A DNA stretch of 46,615 nt from Candidatus Avilachnospira avicola (GTDB lineage Bacteria > Bacillota > Clostridia > Lachnospirales > Lachnospiraceae), in the NCBI GenBank assembly GCA_018714245.1, contig DVNQ01000113.1:1-46615 (forward strand), read 5' to 3'. Position numbers and translations under genes: made by a program. The notes under the pieces were generated by a model that saw only the letters and a program-made list of their open reading frames with translations, did not search any database and was not told the DNA's origin. The first letter of the stretch is position 1. Each line of letters begins with the position of its first letter. This document shows positions 17,881 through 27,152 of the stretch, one piece after another.

Positions 17881-20574
17881 TCAGAGAGATGAAAGCCTCT
17901 CTTCCACAGTCTTCAGCATATCCTCATACTTGAGCTTTTTCTGCCGTTCCTCCTCTACCTTTGCGGCAGGGGCCTTTGAGATGAACCTCTCATTTGAGAG
18001 CATGGATTCGGATCTCTTAAGCTCTGAAAGCAGCCTGCCCTTTTCAGAAAGCAGACGGGCCCTTTCCTTTTCCGTATCCACAAGCTCTGAAAGCGGCATA
18101 TAAACGGTTGCTCCGTCAATGACCGCGGAAACGGAATTGTCCGGTATATCCGAAGCCTCGCAGGTGACTGAAAGTCCGGATGCACCGCAGAGAAGACCGA
18201 ATATGTCCTCAGCTCCGTCAAAGGTCGAGGCGATGTCCCTGTCCTTTGCCAGTATGAAAACCTGGGCCTTTTTCTTTACGGGCACGTCCATCTCCTTACG
18301 TACGGTCCTTACTGCCCTTACGGCTGATTTTACGTTTTCTATGCTGTTCTCCTCAGCCTTAAAGCAGAACTCTTCCCTCTTTTTCGGATATTCGGAGATC
18401 ATGATGGACTCCTCATCCGTAAGGCTGTCAAATATCTCCTCAGTAATGAAAGGCATGAAGGGCTGAAGGAGCTTGAGCGAATCTACCAGCACGGTCTTGA
18501 GAGTCCAGAGCGCTGCTTCCTTCGAAGCCGGATCCTCTCCGTAAAGCCTGGGCTTTACCATCTCGATATACCAGTCACAGTATTCATTCCATATGAAATC
18601 CGTAACATTGTCAAGAGCTATGCCTAGCTCAAAGGAATCCATGTTGGAAGCTATCTTCTCATTCAGCTCATTGACCTTGGAAAGTATCCACTTGTCCGGA
18701 AGCTCCAGCTTCATACCCTCAGGTATGGAGCCTTCCCTGCCGCTCTTTCCCGCATTCCTTATCACGTCGCGGATGCCGTCTCCCAGCTCTTCCTCAGTTT
18801 TTTCTATGTTCATCATTATGAACCTTGCAGCATTCCATACCTTGTTTGCAAAGTTCCGTTCATTTTCCACCTTTTCCCAGTAGAAACGCATGTCATTTCC
18901 GGGGGCGTTGCCGGTAAGCAGCGACGCTCTCAGGGCATCAGCTCCGTATCTGTCGATGACCTCTATGGGATCTATGCCGTTTCCGAGGGACTTTGACATC
19001 TTCCTTCCCTCTGAATCCCTTACAAGACCATGTATCAGTACCGTATGGAAGGGACTCCTGCCGGTCTGTTCCACTCCGGAAAATACCATCCTGATGACCC
19101 AGAAGAATATGATGTCGTATCCCGTTACAAGTACGTCGGTGGGATAGAACTTTGAAAGGGTCGGTGTATCATGGGGCCATCCCATGGTAGAGAAGGGCCA
19201 GAGCGCTGAGGAGAACCAGGTGTCCAGCGTATCCTCATCCTGGGTAAAGCTCCTGCCTCCGCACTTGGGACATACTGAAGGCATCTCCTTCGAAACTACG
19301 ATCTCCCCGCAGTCATCACAGTAGTATGCAGGTATCCTGTGTCCCCACCAGAGCTGTCTGGAAATGCACCAGTCACGCATGTTGTTGACCCAGTTGAGAT
19401 AGGTCTTGGAATAGTTTTCGGGAACGAACCTCAGTTCTCCGGATTCAAGCACCTTCCTGCAGTCCTCTGCAAATTTATCCATCCTTACGAACCACTGGGG
19501 CTTGATCATGGGTTCTATGGTGGTACGGCACCTGTCATGGATGCCTACGCTGTGTGAGTGGGGAACCACCTTTACCATAAGCCCCTCTGCCTTAAGGTCC
19601 TCCACCATGGCCTTCCTGGCCTCATAGCGATCCATCCCGTCATATTTTGATCCGGGGCAGTCTATGGTGGCATCATCATGCATTATGCAGATCTCCGGAA
19701 GCCCATGCCTTCTTCCCACCTCAAAGTCATTGGGGTCATGAGCAGGAGTTATCTTCACGCATCCTGTTCCGAATTCCTTATCCACATATTCGTCGGCTAT
19801 GACAGGGATCTCCCTGTCAGTAAGTGGCAGCCTGAGCATCTTGCCCACAAGATCCTTATACCTCTCATCGGAAGGATTGACCGCAACCGCCGTATCTCCA
19901 AGCATGGTCTCCGGACGGGTGGTAGCGATCTCCACGTATCTGCCTTCCTCTCCGACTATCGGATAGTTTATATGCCAGAAAAATCCCTCCTGATCCTCAT
20001 GCAGTACCTCTGCATCCGAGATCGAGGTCTTGCATACGGGGCACCAGTTTATGATACGGCTGCCCTTATAGATATATCCTTTTTCATAAAGTTTGATAAA
20101 TACCTCGGTAACCGCCTCGGAACAGCCTTCATCCATGGTAAAACGGAGTCTGTCCCAGTCAGCGGATGCTCCAAGTTTTTCAAGCTGTCCGAGTATCCTG
20201 CTTTCGTACTCCTCTTTCCAGGCCCAGGCCTCCTTAAGGAAGCCTTCTCTTCCCAGGTCCTGCTTTTCTATGCCTTCCTTCTTAAGCTTCTCTATGACCT
20301 TGACCTCAGTGGCTATCGCAGCATGATCGGTGCCGGGCTGCCAGAGCACTTCATAGCCCTGCATCCTCTTATATCTACAGAGTGCATCCTGAAGGGTATT
20401 GTCCAGAGCATGGCCCATATGAAGCTGTCCGGTTACGTTGGGCGGCGGCATGACGATGGAGAAGGGCTTTTTGTCCGATGTTTCATCGGCATGAAAATAC
20501 CCCATCTTCTTCCATCTCTGATATATCCTCTTTTCCATCTCCTGAGGTTCGTATGTCTTTGAAAGCTCTGTCAT
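17881..20574 (-). CDS. valS: Valyl-tRNA synthetase
   Basis: ValS charges tRNA-Val and edits mischarged threonine. The 897-residue protein has the class I signature HMGH (52-55) within PPPNVTGQLHMGHALDN, the CP1 editing segment TTRPETMLGDTAVAV (218-232), zinc-type cysteine pairs (CPVC, CDDC, CPKC), KMSKS at 525-529, and a C-terminal coiled coil. No T-box leader is present in the 68 bases upstream, unlike many Firmicutes synthetase genes; it depends on the upstream operon for transcription. An unrelated three-gene set precedes it. Confidence 0.97.
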   Translation of the reverse strand: MTELSKTYEPQEMEKRIYQRWKKMGYFHADETSDKKPFSIVMPPPNVTGQLHMGHALDNTLQDALCRYKRMQGYEVLWQPGTDHAAIATEVKVIEKLKKEGIEKQDLGREGFLKEAWAWKEEYESRILGQLEKLGASADWDRLRFTMDEGCSEAVTEVFIKLYEKGYIYKGSRIINWCPVCKTSISDAEVLHEDQEGFFWHINYPIVGEEGRYVEIATTRPETMLGDTAVAVNPSDERYKDLVGKMLRLPLTDREIPVIADEYVDKEFGTGCVKITPAHDPNDFEVGRRHGLPEICIMHDDATIDCPGSKYDGMDRYEARKAMVEDLKAEGLMVKVVPHSHSVGIHDRCRTTIEPMIKPQWFVRMDKFAEDCRKVLESGELRFVPENYSKTYLNWVNNMRDWCISRQLWWGHRIPAYYCDDCGEIVVSKEMPSVCPKCGGRSFTQDEDTLDTWFSSALWPFSTMGWPHDTPTLSKFYPTDVLVTGYDIIFFWVIRMVFSGVEQTGRSPFHTVLIHGLVRDSEGRKMSKSLGNGIDPIEVIDRYGADALRASLLTGNAPGNDMRFYWEKVENERNFANKVWNAARFIMMNIEKTEEELGDGIRDVIRNAGKSGREGSIPEGMKLELPDKWILSKVNELNEKIASNMDSFELGIALDNVTDFIWNEYCDWYIEMVKPRLYGEDPASKEAALWTLKTVLVDSLKLLQPFMPFITEEIFDSLTDEESIMISEYPKKREEFCFKAEENSIENVKSAVRAVRTVRKEMDVPVKKKAQVFILAKDRDIASTFDGAEDIFGLLCGASGLSVTCEASDIPDNSVSAVIDGATVYMPLSELVDTEKERARLLSEKGRLLSELKRSESMLSNERFISKAPAAKVEEERQKKLKYEDMLKTVEERLSSL

Positions 20575-20642
20575 CTCAATGCCTCCGCCTGTAGATAATG
20601 TGTTTCCTTTTCATGGCTTACTGAAGGATCTCCGCTCAAGGA

Positions 20643-21449
20643 TCAGAGCATCCGCCTGTAAGCCTTTTTCATATCTCCCAGAAGCTTTGCAGCCTCCTGC
20701 TGAGCACTCCTGGAATCCTTTCTGAACATATCCTCCAGCTCTGAAATCTGCCGTCCGGATAATATCTTAAGTTTAAGTTCTTCTTTCCTGCTGTCAAGCA
20801 TTTTTTTATCATCATCGGAGATGTCAGCTTCACCGGTAAGCAGGTGTTTCATCTCCCTGGCCCGTTTTGTCTTAATGGAAAGTTCAGACTGAAGTATGAG
20901 CTCAAGGGCCTTTTTATCCTCAAACATAAGGATCTTTATGACTGCCATGTCAAGATAGCAGTCCGCCTTCAGGCGAAGCAGCTCCTCCCTCCTGGCCGGA
21001 TCCTGGGACCTTCTCAGCCTCTCATCCGCGCAGGCGGCAGCCTCACCATATTTTTCAAATGCAGGACCAAGTCTGTCTGCCTTGAAGTATCCGGCTGCAC
21101 AGGCCCGCAGATATTCCTCCCTGTCGTAGCGGCTTATCTCCACCAGCCTGTCCATATATGCATTTATCTCTTCCCTGCCGTAATACCCGAAATGGGTAAG
21201 TATCATAAGCAGCAGATTGTCCTCCGTCTCTCCTGAAGCCCTGGCTTCGGCAAGCTTTCCTGAAAGCTCCTTTTCCTGGAGTTCCTTTCCTATCCAGCTG
21301 ATTATGTCCTCGGAGACAGCACCGTCAGTGACCATCAGCGGGTAATTATAGATCAGATAACAGAGCTCCTGTGCAGACCATATGCGCAGATTGAGCTTTT
21401 CATAAAAAAACGGTATCAGTGCCTGTTGTTTGCAAAGTATAAGTGCCAT
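20643..21449 (-). CDS. Uncharacterised helical protein, third gene of the DUF5716/DUF5717 set
   Basis: I do not recognise a named family. From the ATG at 21449 the product has 268 residues and starts MALILCKQQALIPFFYEK. It is almost entirely predicted helix, with a TPR-like middle (about 100-200: EEYLRACAAGYFKADRLGPA, then a cluster of basic and acidic helices) and a charged C-terminal coiled coil. No signal peptide or membrane span is present, so it is cytoplasmic. Its ATG shares one base with the TGA of the DUF5716-like gene (TGATG), so translation is probably coupled. The frame stays open another 43 codons upstream, but that stretch is out-of-frame DUF5716 sequence. It probably acts with the two preceding products. 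Confidence 0.72.
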   Translation of the reverse strand: MALILCKQQALIPFFYEKLNLRIWSAQELCYLIYNYPLMVTDGAVSEDIISWIGKELQEKELSGKLAEARASGETEDNLLLMILTHFGYYGREEINAYMDRLVEISRYDREEYLRACAAGYFKADRLGPAFEKYGEAAACADERLRRSQDPARREELLRLKADCYLDMAVIKILMFEDKKALELILQSELSIKTKRAREMKHLLTGEADISDDDKKMLDSRKEELKLKILSGRQISELEDMFRKDSRSAQQEAAKLLGDMKKAYRRML

Positions 21450-22675
21450 CAGAAATCCATCTCCGATACGATCTCGGCTCCTGTAGCCGGGAAAAATTCT
21501 CCAAATCCCATGTCCCTGAGTCTGATCTCCATATCTGACTGTCCGATAAGGCTCAGATCCATGGATATCCTGGTACACCTTTCAGGCCTTACCGGAAGTT
21601 CCAGTTCCTTAAGCCCTACGGTCCTTGATATCCTTGATTTATGCCTGTCTGAAGGATAGATGTCTATCTCTATTCCATCCTGTCTGTAGGGTATGAACTC
21701 CACATGAGCACTGTACCCATACCAGGGGATGCCTGCAGGCGCCAGCACCAGTCTGCTCTGTCTTCCCGCCACAATGACATTCATGCCTATCTCCGAAGTC
21801 ATCCTGGAATCACAGAGCATCAGGATGTCCTCATTTGCCCCTGAAAGCTCTTTTGCTGCATAAATCTCTGCGCCTCTTGCAAAGAGCCCGTCCTCATATA
21901 TGACTCTTTTCCTCCTGCATATATATTCCTTGAATTCCTCTGCCCATTCAAGATCCTCAAAGCCTTTTCCTGTCAGAAATACGGAGGAGAATATCTTTTT
22001 ATCCATCAGCTTCCTGGCACATTCGGCAATGATATGATCTGCCAGTTTCCTTCCTGAGTCCGTCTTCAGGACATCCAGATGAAATGCCTCCTCCAGATCT
22101 GTCCCTTCACAGGAAGCATTCAGTCTGCTGAGCCCTCTTATGACCCTGAATTCATAATATGAAAAGGAATCCTCGGAAAGATCATAAAGGCCTACAAGGT
22201 TATTGTACAGCTCCTTATCCCCCTTAAGCACATAGTGCATGAAGGCCTCCGCATGGCTGGCTATCCTGAAGCTGCCCTTTTTGAGTCCCATCTCAGCAAG
22301 AGCCTCAGATACCGTATCCATAAGCAGCCTGTCCGGTCTGTGAAGGACCAGGCAAAGCCTGTCTATGTCTGCTATGGTCTGCTCGCCAAGGGCAGTCTCA
22401 ATGGCCATCCTGAGAAAAACCGTGCACAGCTCAACGGAGGTATACGTCCTGCCTCCGACCGTCGACCTGCCCTCCTTCTTCATAAGCGAAACCAGCTTAT
22501 CCGTAAGGACTCCCTGTCCTGACAGGGCTTTTCTGTAGGCCTCCTCGCCGATATACCAATATTCATTTTTCTTTTCCCTGCATATGACCGTCGGCATGTA
22601 CTCCGGAGCTTCCGCTCCTGACACATATACCATGGTATAGTCATCGCAAAGATCTATTCCAACTGTTAATGCCAT
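21449..22675 (-). CDS. Hsp70/actin-fold-like protein (DUF5716-like)
   Basis: A 408-residue cytoplasmic protein whose motif order follows the Hsp70/actin ATPase fold. A phosphate-1-like VGIDLCDDYT is at 5-14; RIASHAEAFMHYVL (137-150) matches the position of Hsp70 INEPTAAALAYGL; VGLYDLSEDSFSYYEF (161-176) matches the phosphate-2 strand; SVFLTGKGF (231-239) and GLFARGAEIYAA (263-274) match the adenosine region. The glycines of phosphate 2 (GGGT) are replaced by LSEDS, so ATP hydrolysis may be lost. A C-terminal beta-rich part (about 300-408) follows. I believe this is the family catalogued as DUF5716, from memory. It is three bases after the DUF5717-like gene. Confidence 0.72.
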   Translation of the reverse strand: MALTVGIDLCDDYTMVYVSGAEAPEYMPTVICREKKNEYWYIGEEAYRKALSGQGVLTDKLVSLMKKEGRSTVGGRTYTSVELCTVFLRMAIETALGEQTIADIDRLCLVLHRPDRLLMDTVSEALAEMGLKKGSFRIASHAEAFMHYVLKGDKELYNNLVGLYDLSEDSFSYYEFRVIRGLSRLNASCEGTDLEEAFHLDVLKTDSGRKLADHIIAECARKLMDKKIFSSVFLTGKGFEDLEWAEEFKEYICRRKRVIYEDGLFARGAEIYAAKELSGANEDILMLCDSRMTSEIGMNVIVAGRQSRLVLAPAGIPWYGYSAHVEFIPYRQDGIEIDIYPSDRHKSRISRTVGLKELELPVRPERCTRISMDLSLIGQSDMEIRLRDMGFGEFFPATGAEIVSEMDF

Positions 22676-22678
22676 AAG

Positions 22679-25198
22679 CTATTCCCTGATCTCAAATAAG
22701 CCTCTCCGCTCTCCGTCAGTAAGGATATAGTTCTTAAGATCCTCCTGAAGCTCTGAGAGCCTTGCTTCCTTCAGTTCCTTGGTCATACGGTCGAGCATCG
22801 AGTATCTGTCCTCTTCCCTGCTGTGCAGCTTCTTTACGCTGATGCTTCCCTCCTGTACCGTGGAGTCCGATATGCTGTCATCGTAGATCATATAGTGAAG
22901 CTCATCCTCCACGAAAAGGATGGTGCTCATCACATATATCCCTCCGTATACCCTTACCATCTCTTCCCGATGATATTCATCATCTTCGGGAGATATCTTT
23001 ACATAGAGCCTGGGAGCCGAATCCCTTTCTCCGTGATATTCGATATAGTACCGTTCGCATATCTCCTTGGGTATGGATATCTTTTTCTTAAGAGCCTTGG
23101 TATATCTGAATATCAGTCCCTGTCCTATAAGTATGTCACAGAGTTTCTGGCAGAGCTCCGCCTCATCATCAAGGAGCCTGTCCTTTTCCTCATAATGTTT
23201 GGTAAGGGCCAGCAGATAGATATCAGGAAGCTTTCCGTAGTCCTCTGCCGAGCTTACGTAGGAATAAAGTATCTCAAAGAACTGATCCGGAAGGCTGTCA
23301 TCCTCCCTTTCGAAATAATCATCGCACCTGATGGTGAGATATGCACGTATGATGGCTTCCTTCTGCTCGCATCTCCGGATGTATATCTCAAAGCTCTCAT
23401 CCAGATCATTGAAGGATGAGGCGAACAGCTTGGCCGTAAGTACTTTTTCCGGAAGCTCATATACCTCAAAGGAAAGAGCATCAGCCCTTCTGAGTATATC
23501 AAGCATCTCATCCGTAGGGCCCTCATATGCCCGGCATAAAAACTCCAGCACCTCCCGGTCTTCGCATCCGGCATCAAATGCCTCCTTGCACAGAGCCATG
23601 AAAAAGGTATCGGTCTCTCCCTTTACCGTGGGTATGCTGCCCGTCTTTATCAGCGATACCGCAAGGACGGAAAGATCCTTGCTTTCCGCCGTGGAAAGTC
23701 CATATCTCCTGAGCTTCAGATAGGCATCCTCAAAATAGCCGTCATAAAGGAGAGCATGGAAGAGAAGGCTCCTGATATCGCTGCCATAGGGATCAAGATC
23801 CAGGGACCTGAAGGTCGCAGAGCCTCCCTCTCTTTTGCAGAGGGCCTTTATTATCTCTTCCCTGAAGGACAGCGACAGCCTGAGCTTTTCAAAGCTGTCT
23901 CTCAGTATCTCCGCCTCAGTATCATTTTCCACACCCTTTTTAAGCACATTCCTTGCAGCTGCAAGCTTGAGCATTGGGTGATCCGGATATATCTCAAAGC
24001 ATCTCCGTAAAAGGTCAGGCCTCTCAAGGAGGCTTTCCTTTTTAAATGCTATGTCCTTAAGCACCCTTCCATTCCTGTCGGCAAAGCCTATCTCCGTATC
24101 CTCAAAATAGACAGGCACGTAAGCCGCACCTTTTTTTACGGGAAATCTCTCTTCGTAGGCAAGCTCCGGAAAATGAAGCACCACTGACCTTACCCGCTCA
24201 TCCTCCAGGGATATGCGGCAGGATTTCAGGATGTCCGGTAGTATCTCCGCCGCTTTCCTGTCTATCATGTTGGGATAAAGCACATGATCGTAGATCACCG
24301 CAAGCCTTTCATCGATACGTCTCTCAAAAAGGGCTGACATGCAGAGATCCCTTATCTGGGGCTCATAGGAGGCGAAAAGCTCAGAATCCTTATCCTGATA
24401 AAGAAGCACGTTTTCATATATCAGAGCCTTCCTCTCAGGATCAAGGGTATTGTCATAGGAAAAATACAGGAGCACGCTCCTTGGCATCTCCTCATGAAGC
24501 TCATCCGGATATGCATAGATATAGTATTCATAAAGCCTGGTAAGCTCTATGTCCCTTGCCACGGCCTCCTTATATACTGAAAATGCAAACCCATCCGTAC
24601 GGTCACCGTTTATGAGAATGCCGCAGAGCTCCTCAAGGAGCTCGTCATCCTCCGGAAGGTTGGACAGGATGAATCTGAGGAACTCTCTTTCTACGGTCTC
24701 CTCTTCGTCCGCAGCCGCATCCTCCAAGGAAGTCTCTGGTTCCACGGGATATGCTGCATCCTCCTTGAGGATATCCTGGGAGTTCACATCCGAAGCGGAG
24801 ATATCCGCCTCCTCTGCAGACTCCTCCTGCAGGGCTTCCTGCATCTGATCCGGCATAGATGCCACCTCAAAGCGATAGGGTATGGAAAACTCTCCCGCAT
24901 TGGTTATAAGGTGGAGTGCGCCTGTTATCTCACTTCCGGGTGCCTTGAAAGAGGTGTCCGCATAAAACACCACATGACAGCGTCTTCCCATAAAGGCCCT
25001 GGTCTCAAGGCCTATATCCGCGTCGTCGGAATAGCACAGGCCCTTGAGGCTCAGCCCCGAATCGGAATCTATGATCAGGTCATATTTTCTTTTTGTATCT
25101 GAAGGTATAACATCATCAAATCTCTCCGGATGAAGCCTGATCATCGGTTCATCCCGATCTATGATGCCCTTCGCAAGTCTGTTTATCTTTTCACGCAT
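22679..25198 (-). CDS. Large helical-repeat protein (DUF5717-like)
   Basis: From the ATG at 25198 the product has 839 residues. Residues 1 to about 110 look like a beta-sandwich domain (REKINRLAKGIID...GALHLITNAGEFSIPYRFEV). An acidic linker (about 115-165, many Glu/Asp/Ala) follows, then a long alpha-solenoid (about 165-730) and a small mixed C-terminal domain (LYVKISPEDDEY...). There is no signal peptide or membrane helix, so it is cytoplasmic. I recall this architecture under the name DUF5717, found in Lachnospiraceae next to DUF5716; no function is known to me. The TTG at 25219 is possible but has no ribosome-binding site. It is the first gene of a long leftward run; an AT-rich promoter region lies at 25220-25270. 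Confidence 0.72.
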   Translation of the reverse strand: MREKINRLAKGIIDRDEPMIRLHPERFDDVIPSDTKRKYDLIIDSDSGLSLKGLCYSDDADIGLETRAFMGRRCHVVFYADTSFKAPGSEITGALHLITNAGEFSIPYRFEVASMPDQMQEALQEESAEEADISASDVNSQDILKEDAAYPVEPETSLEDAAADEEETVEREFLRFILSNLPEDDELLEELCGILINGDRTDGFAFSVYKEAVARDIELTRLYEYYIYAYPDELHEEMPRSVLLYFSYDNTLDPERKALIYENVLLYQDKDSELFASYEPQIRDLCMSALFERRIDERLAVIYDHVLYPNMIDRKAAEILPDILKSCRISLEDERVRSVVLHFPELAYEERFPVKKGAAYVPVYFEDTEIGFADRNGRVLKDIAFKKESLLERPDLLRRCFEIYPDHPMLKLAAARNVLKKGVENDTEAEILRDSFEKLRLSLSFREEIIKALCKREGGSATFRSLDLDPYGSDIRSLLFHALLYDGYFEDAYLKLRRYGLSTAESKDLSVLAVSLIKTGSIPTVKGETDTFFMALCKEAFDAGCEDREVLEFLCRAYEGPTDEMLDILRRADALSFEVYELPEKVLTAKLFASSFNDLDESFEIYIRRCEQKEAIIRAYLTIRCDDYFEREDDSLPDQFFEILYSYVSSAEDYGKLPDIYLLALTKHYEEKDRLLDDEAELCQKLCDILIGQGLIFRYTKALKKKISIPKEICERYYIEYHGERDSAPRLYVKISPEDDEYHREEMVRVYGGIYVMSTILFVEDELHYMIYDDSISDSTVQEGSISVKKLHSREEDRYSMLDRMTKELKEARLSELQEDLKNYILTDGERRGLFEIRE

Positions 25199-25276
25199 CT
25201 TCGTTCTCTTTTTCCTCAAATGTAAAAATAAACAAAGTTAATATATTTTATCATACTTTATATCTTGCCGCCACAG

Positions 25277-25304
25277 AAAAAGGACGCAAGCCTGCGTCCT
25301 TTTT
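25277..25304. terminator. Bidirectional terminator between the HAD gene and the DUF5717-like gene
   Basis: Arms GGACGCA (25282-25288) and TGCGTCC (25293-25299) are flanked by five A and five T residues, giving a symmetrical hairpin. On the minus strand it ends the HAD phosphatase transcript, which stops at 25327. It isolates the DUF5717 operon from what is upstream. Confidence 0.88.
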
Positions 25305-25326
25305 AACATTGCCTGATCAAGTGCCA

Positions 25327-25995
25327 TCAGCCCTCGATAATATATCTTTCCACATCCTTGGGATCCTTTGCAAGGTAATCAGCCCCTGCCGAAATAAGCT
25401 CTTCTCCTGTCCCGTATCCGTACAGCACTCCCATGGTCTGTATTCCGAACTTCTTTGCCGAAGTTATGTCATAGGCCCGATCCCCGACCATGACTGCCTT
25501 TTCAGGATCCTTGATATCATTGGACTCAAGGATGTACTTTATCACATCCTCCTTGGTGGCTCTTATTCCGTCTCCTTCTGCCACAAAATCCGCATTTGTC
25601 CCGGCTATGAAGCAGAGATACTGGGAAAGCCCGAAGTGATCCGCCACTCTCTCCGCTATGGTCTGAGCCTTTGCAGTAGCGATCATGAGCTTTTTCCCAT
25701 GAGCGTAAAGAGTATGCAGCATATCTTCCACACCGTCATAAGGCCTGTTTTCAAACAGTCCCTTTTCGTCATAATACTCATGGAAAAACCTTATGGCCTG
25801 TTCGCTCTCGTCCTTTGACATGCCATACATGTCCATAAAGGTATGCCGAAGCGGCGGGCCTATAACCTCACTGAATCTTTCCGGTTTAGGCTCTATGCCG
25901 AACTGCTTAAGCGAGTACACGACAGCATTTATAATACCTTCGTAAGAAGCGGTAAGAGTACCGTCCAGATCGAAGAGTATATATCTCTTTTCCAT
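25327..25995 (-). CDS. HAD-family phosphatase, phosphoglycolate phosphatase-like
   Basis: A 222-residue HAD hydrolase with all four motifs. Motif I is FDLDGTLTAS (nucleophile Asp9), motif II is MIATAK, and Lys about 148 lies before the acidic motif VMVGDRAYDITSAKKFGI. The cap (residues about 18-85, CI type, KQFGIEPKPERFSEVIGPPLRHTF) is typical of the Gph/PpaX group. The exact substrate (2-phosphoglycolate, pyrophosphate or a sugar phosphate) cannot be told from sequence. It has its own promoter and terminator. GGAGGGGAC precedes the ATG. Confidence 0.87.
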   Translation of the reverse strand: MEKRYILFDLDGTLTASYEGIINAVVYSLKQFGIEPKPERFSEVIGPPLRHTFMDMYGMSKDESEQAIRFFHEYYDEKGLFENRPYDGVEDMLHTLYAHGKKLMIATAKAQTIAERVADHFGLSQYLCFIAGTNADFVAEGDGIRATKEDVIKYILESNDIKDPEKAVMVGDRAYDITSAKKFGIQTMGVLYGYGTGEELISAGADYLAKDPKDVERYIIEG

Positions 25996-26037
25996 GTCCC
26001 CTCCAGCTTATATTAATATACTGTCAAAACTCATTTC

Positions 26038-26066
26038 AGTATAACGCTAAACATTTCATTTTTCAA
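26038..26066 (-). promoter_or_regulatory. Promoter of the HAD phosphatase gene
   Basis: TTGAAA (26061-26066), a 17-base spacer and TATACT (26038-26043) on the minus strand, about 45 bases ahead of the ATG. There is no other gene in the 155-base gap. Confidence 0.75.
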
Positions 26067-26088
26067 CATTTTTAGTCAATTTTGCCCC

Positions 26089-26116
26089 AAAAAAGGCAGA
26101 ATTCAGCCATTTTTTT
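26089..26116 (-). terminator. Terminator after the PpiC-type lipoprotein gene
   Basis: A short GGC...GCC stem (26095-26097 with 26106-26108) is flanked by A and T runs of at least six, so the A/T pairs extend the stem and the minus strand ends in TTTTTT. It closes the long run that began at 38 kb. The stem is GC-poor, so efficiency is uncertain. Confidence 0.6.
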
Positions 26117-26150
26117 CTTATAAAAACAGGTTTTTCTCCCACTTTTCATT

Positions 26151-27140
26151 TTATATATGGAAATTTTCATCATAGAGCTCAAAAAAGTTGTCTGCATCCG
26201 CCTCGGTCAGCTCCGACAGATCTATCTCATCCCAGAATCTGTCCCTGAACCTTACGGGATGTTCGCTCTTGTAGCTGTCATAGACCTGGGAAAATGCCCT
26301 CGTGTTTATCGCTGACTCCAGGATCTCCTTACGTTCAGCAGTGGCACGTTCATCATAGCCGTTGGTACACTTTATAATATAGTACAGCCCTCCCACCTCT
26401 ATGATGTTGGATATCTCTCCTTCATCCAATGAAAAGGCGGTCTCTTCATACAGGCCTCCCCTGCTGCCGCGCTGAAGCTTTATCGTCACCTCCGACGCCT
26501 CGGTATATCTACTGGCAAGGCTGGCAAAATCATAGCCGTCTATCTTCGAGAGCTTCAATATGGCCAGGGCTTTTTTCAGGTCAGAGGTGCATATCTGCTG
26601 TATCTCTATGATCTTTGCCTCAGAATCACTGATATCGCTCTTTGCATCTGCTGTAAGCGTATCGATCAGCTTTTCAGCAAGGTAATAATCCTCATACACC
26701 TGCTGCACGTCTTCAGGGCTGCAGCCGATGATATCCCTGTCAGCCTCCGTAAGCCCTGAATAATATTCTTCACTCAGTTCCCGGAGTTCATCCCTCTCCT
26801 GACTCGTAAGGGCTACGCCTCTCTCCTCTGCCAGCATGCAGAGCAGCTTCAGCTGTTCCATGAACTCCTTTACATTCGAGACCAGCACATCCTCAAAGGT
26901 GCCTTTGGTCCCATCCACAGGGACATCAAGTATGGCATCCGTGTAGGCCTTTTCATACCTGCTGAGCTCATTCACCAGTACTATCCTTGCCTGGCTTTCG
27001 GTATAGCCTGCTATCTCCTCAGTCTTGTTTTCCAGTTCAAGACCGCGGCATCCTGACATGGAAAATGACGATACCATAAGCATCGTCATAAGAATGATCC
27101 ATAAATGCAGCTTTTTTTTCATATGTCTGAATCCGGTCAA
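26151..27140 (-). CDS. PpiC-type peptidyl-prolyl isomerase lipoprotein (PrsA-like)
   Basis: A 329-residue exported lipoprotein. Basic residues and a hydrophobic stretch lead to a lipobox ending SMSGC (Cys31). A SurA/PrsA-like helical N-terminal part (about 35-175) is followed by a diverged parvulin domain (about 180-275) recognisable by FASLASRYTEAS, GSRGGLYEETAF, LDEGEISNIIEVGGLYYIIKC. Such proteins fold secreted proteins at the outer face of the membrane. Several catalytic-core residues are diverged, so it may be a holdase only. The TTG at 27140 has AGGAG at good spacing; the ATG at 27122 (MKKKLHLW) is the alternative. It is 12 bases from the PAP2-like gene. Confidence 0.75.
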   Translation of the reverse strand: MTGFRHMKKKLHLWIILMTMLMVSSFSMSGCRGLELENKTEEIAGYTESQARIVLVNELSRYEKAYTDAILDVPVDGTKGTFEDVLVSNVKEFMEQLKLLCMLAEERGVALTSQERDELRELSEEYYSGLTEADRDIIGCSPEDVQQVYEDYYLAEKLIDTLTADAKSDISDSEAKIIEIQQICTSDLKKALAILKLSKIDGYDFASLASRYTEASEVTIKLQRGSRGGLYEETAFSLDEGEISNIIEVGGLYYIIKCTNGYDERATAERKEILESAINTRAFSQVYDSYKSEHPVRFRDRFWDEIDLSELTEADADNFFELYDENFHI

Positions 27141-27152
27141 ATGTTCCTGCTC

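Noticed and set aside
19678-20562. A 294-codon plus-strand frame inside valS
   Set aside because: Opposite the HMGH and editing motifs of ValS; no independent support.
20575-20642. T-box leader upstream of valS
   Set aside because: The gap is only 68 bases and has none of the conserved T-box antiterminator sequence.
21450-21578. A 311-residue form of the third gene in the DUF5716 set
   Set aside because: The added N-terminal part lies within the DUF5716-like gene in another frame and lacks a ribosome-binding site.
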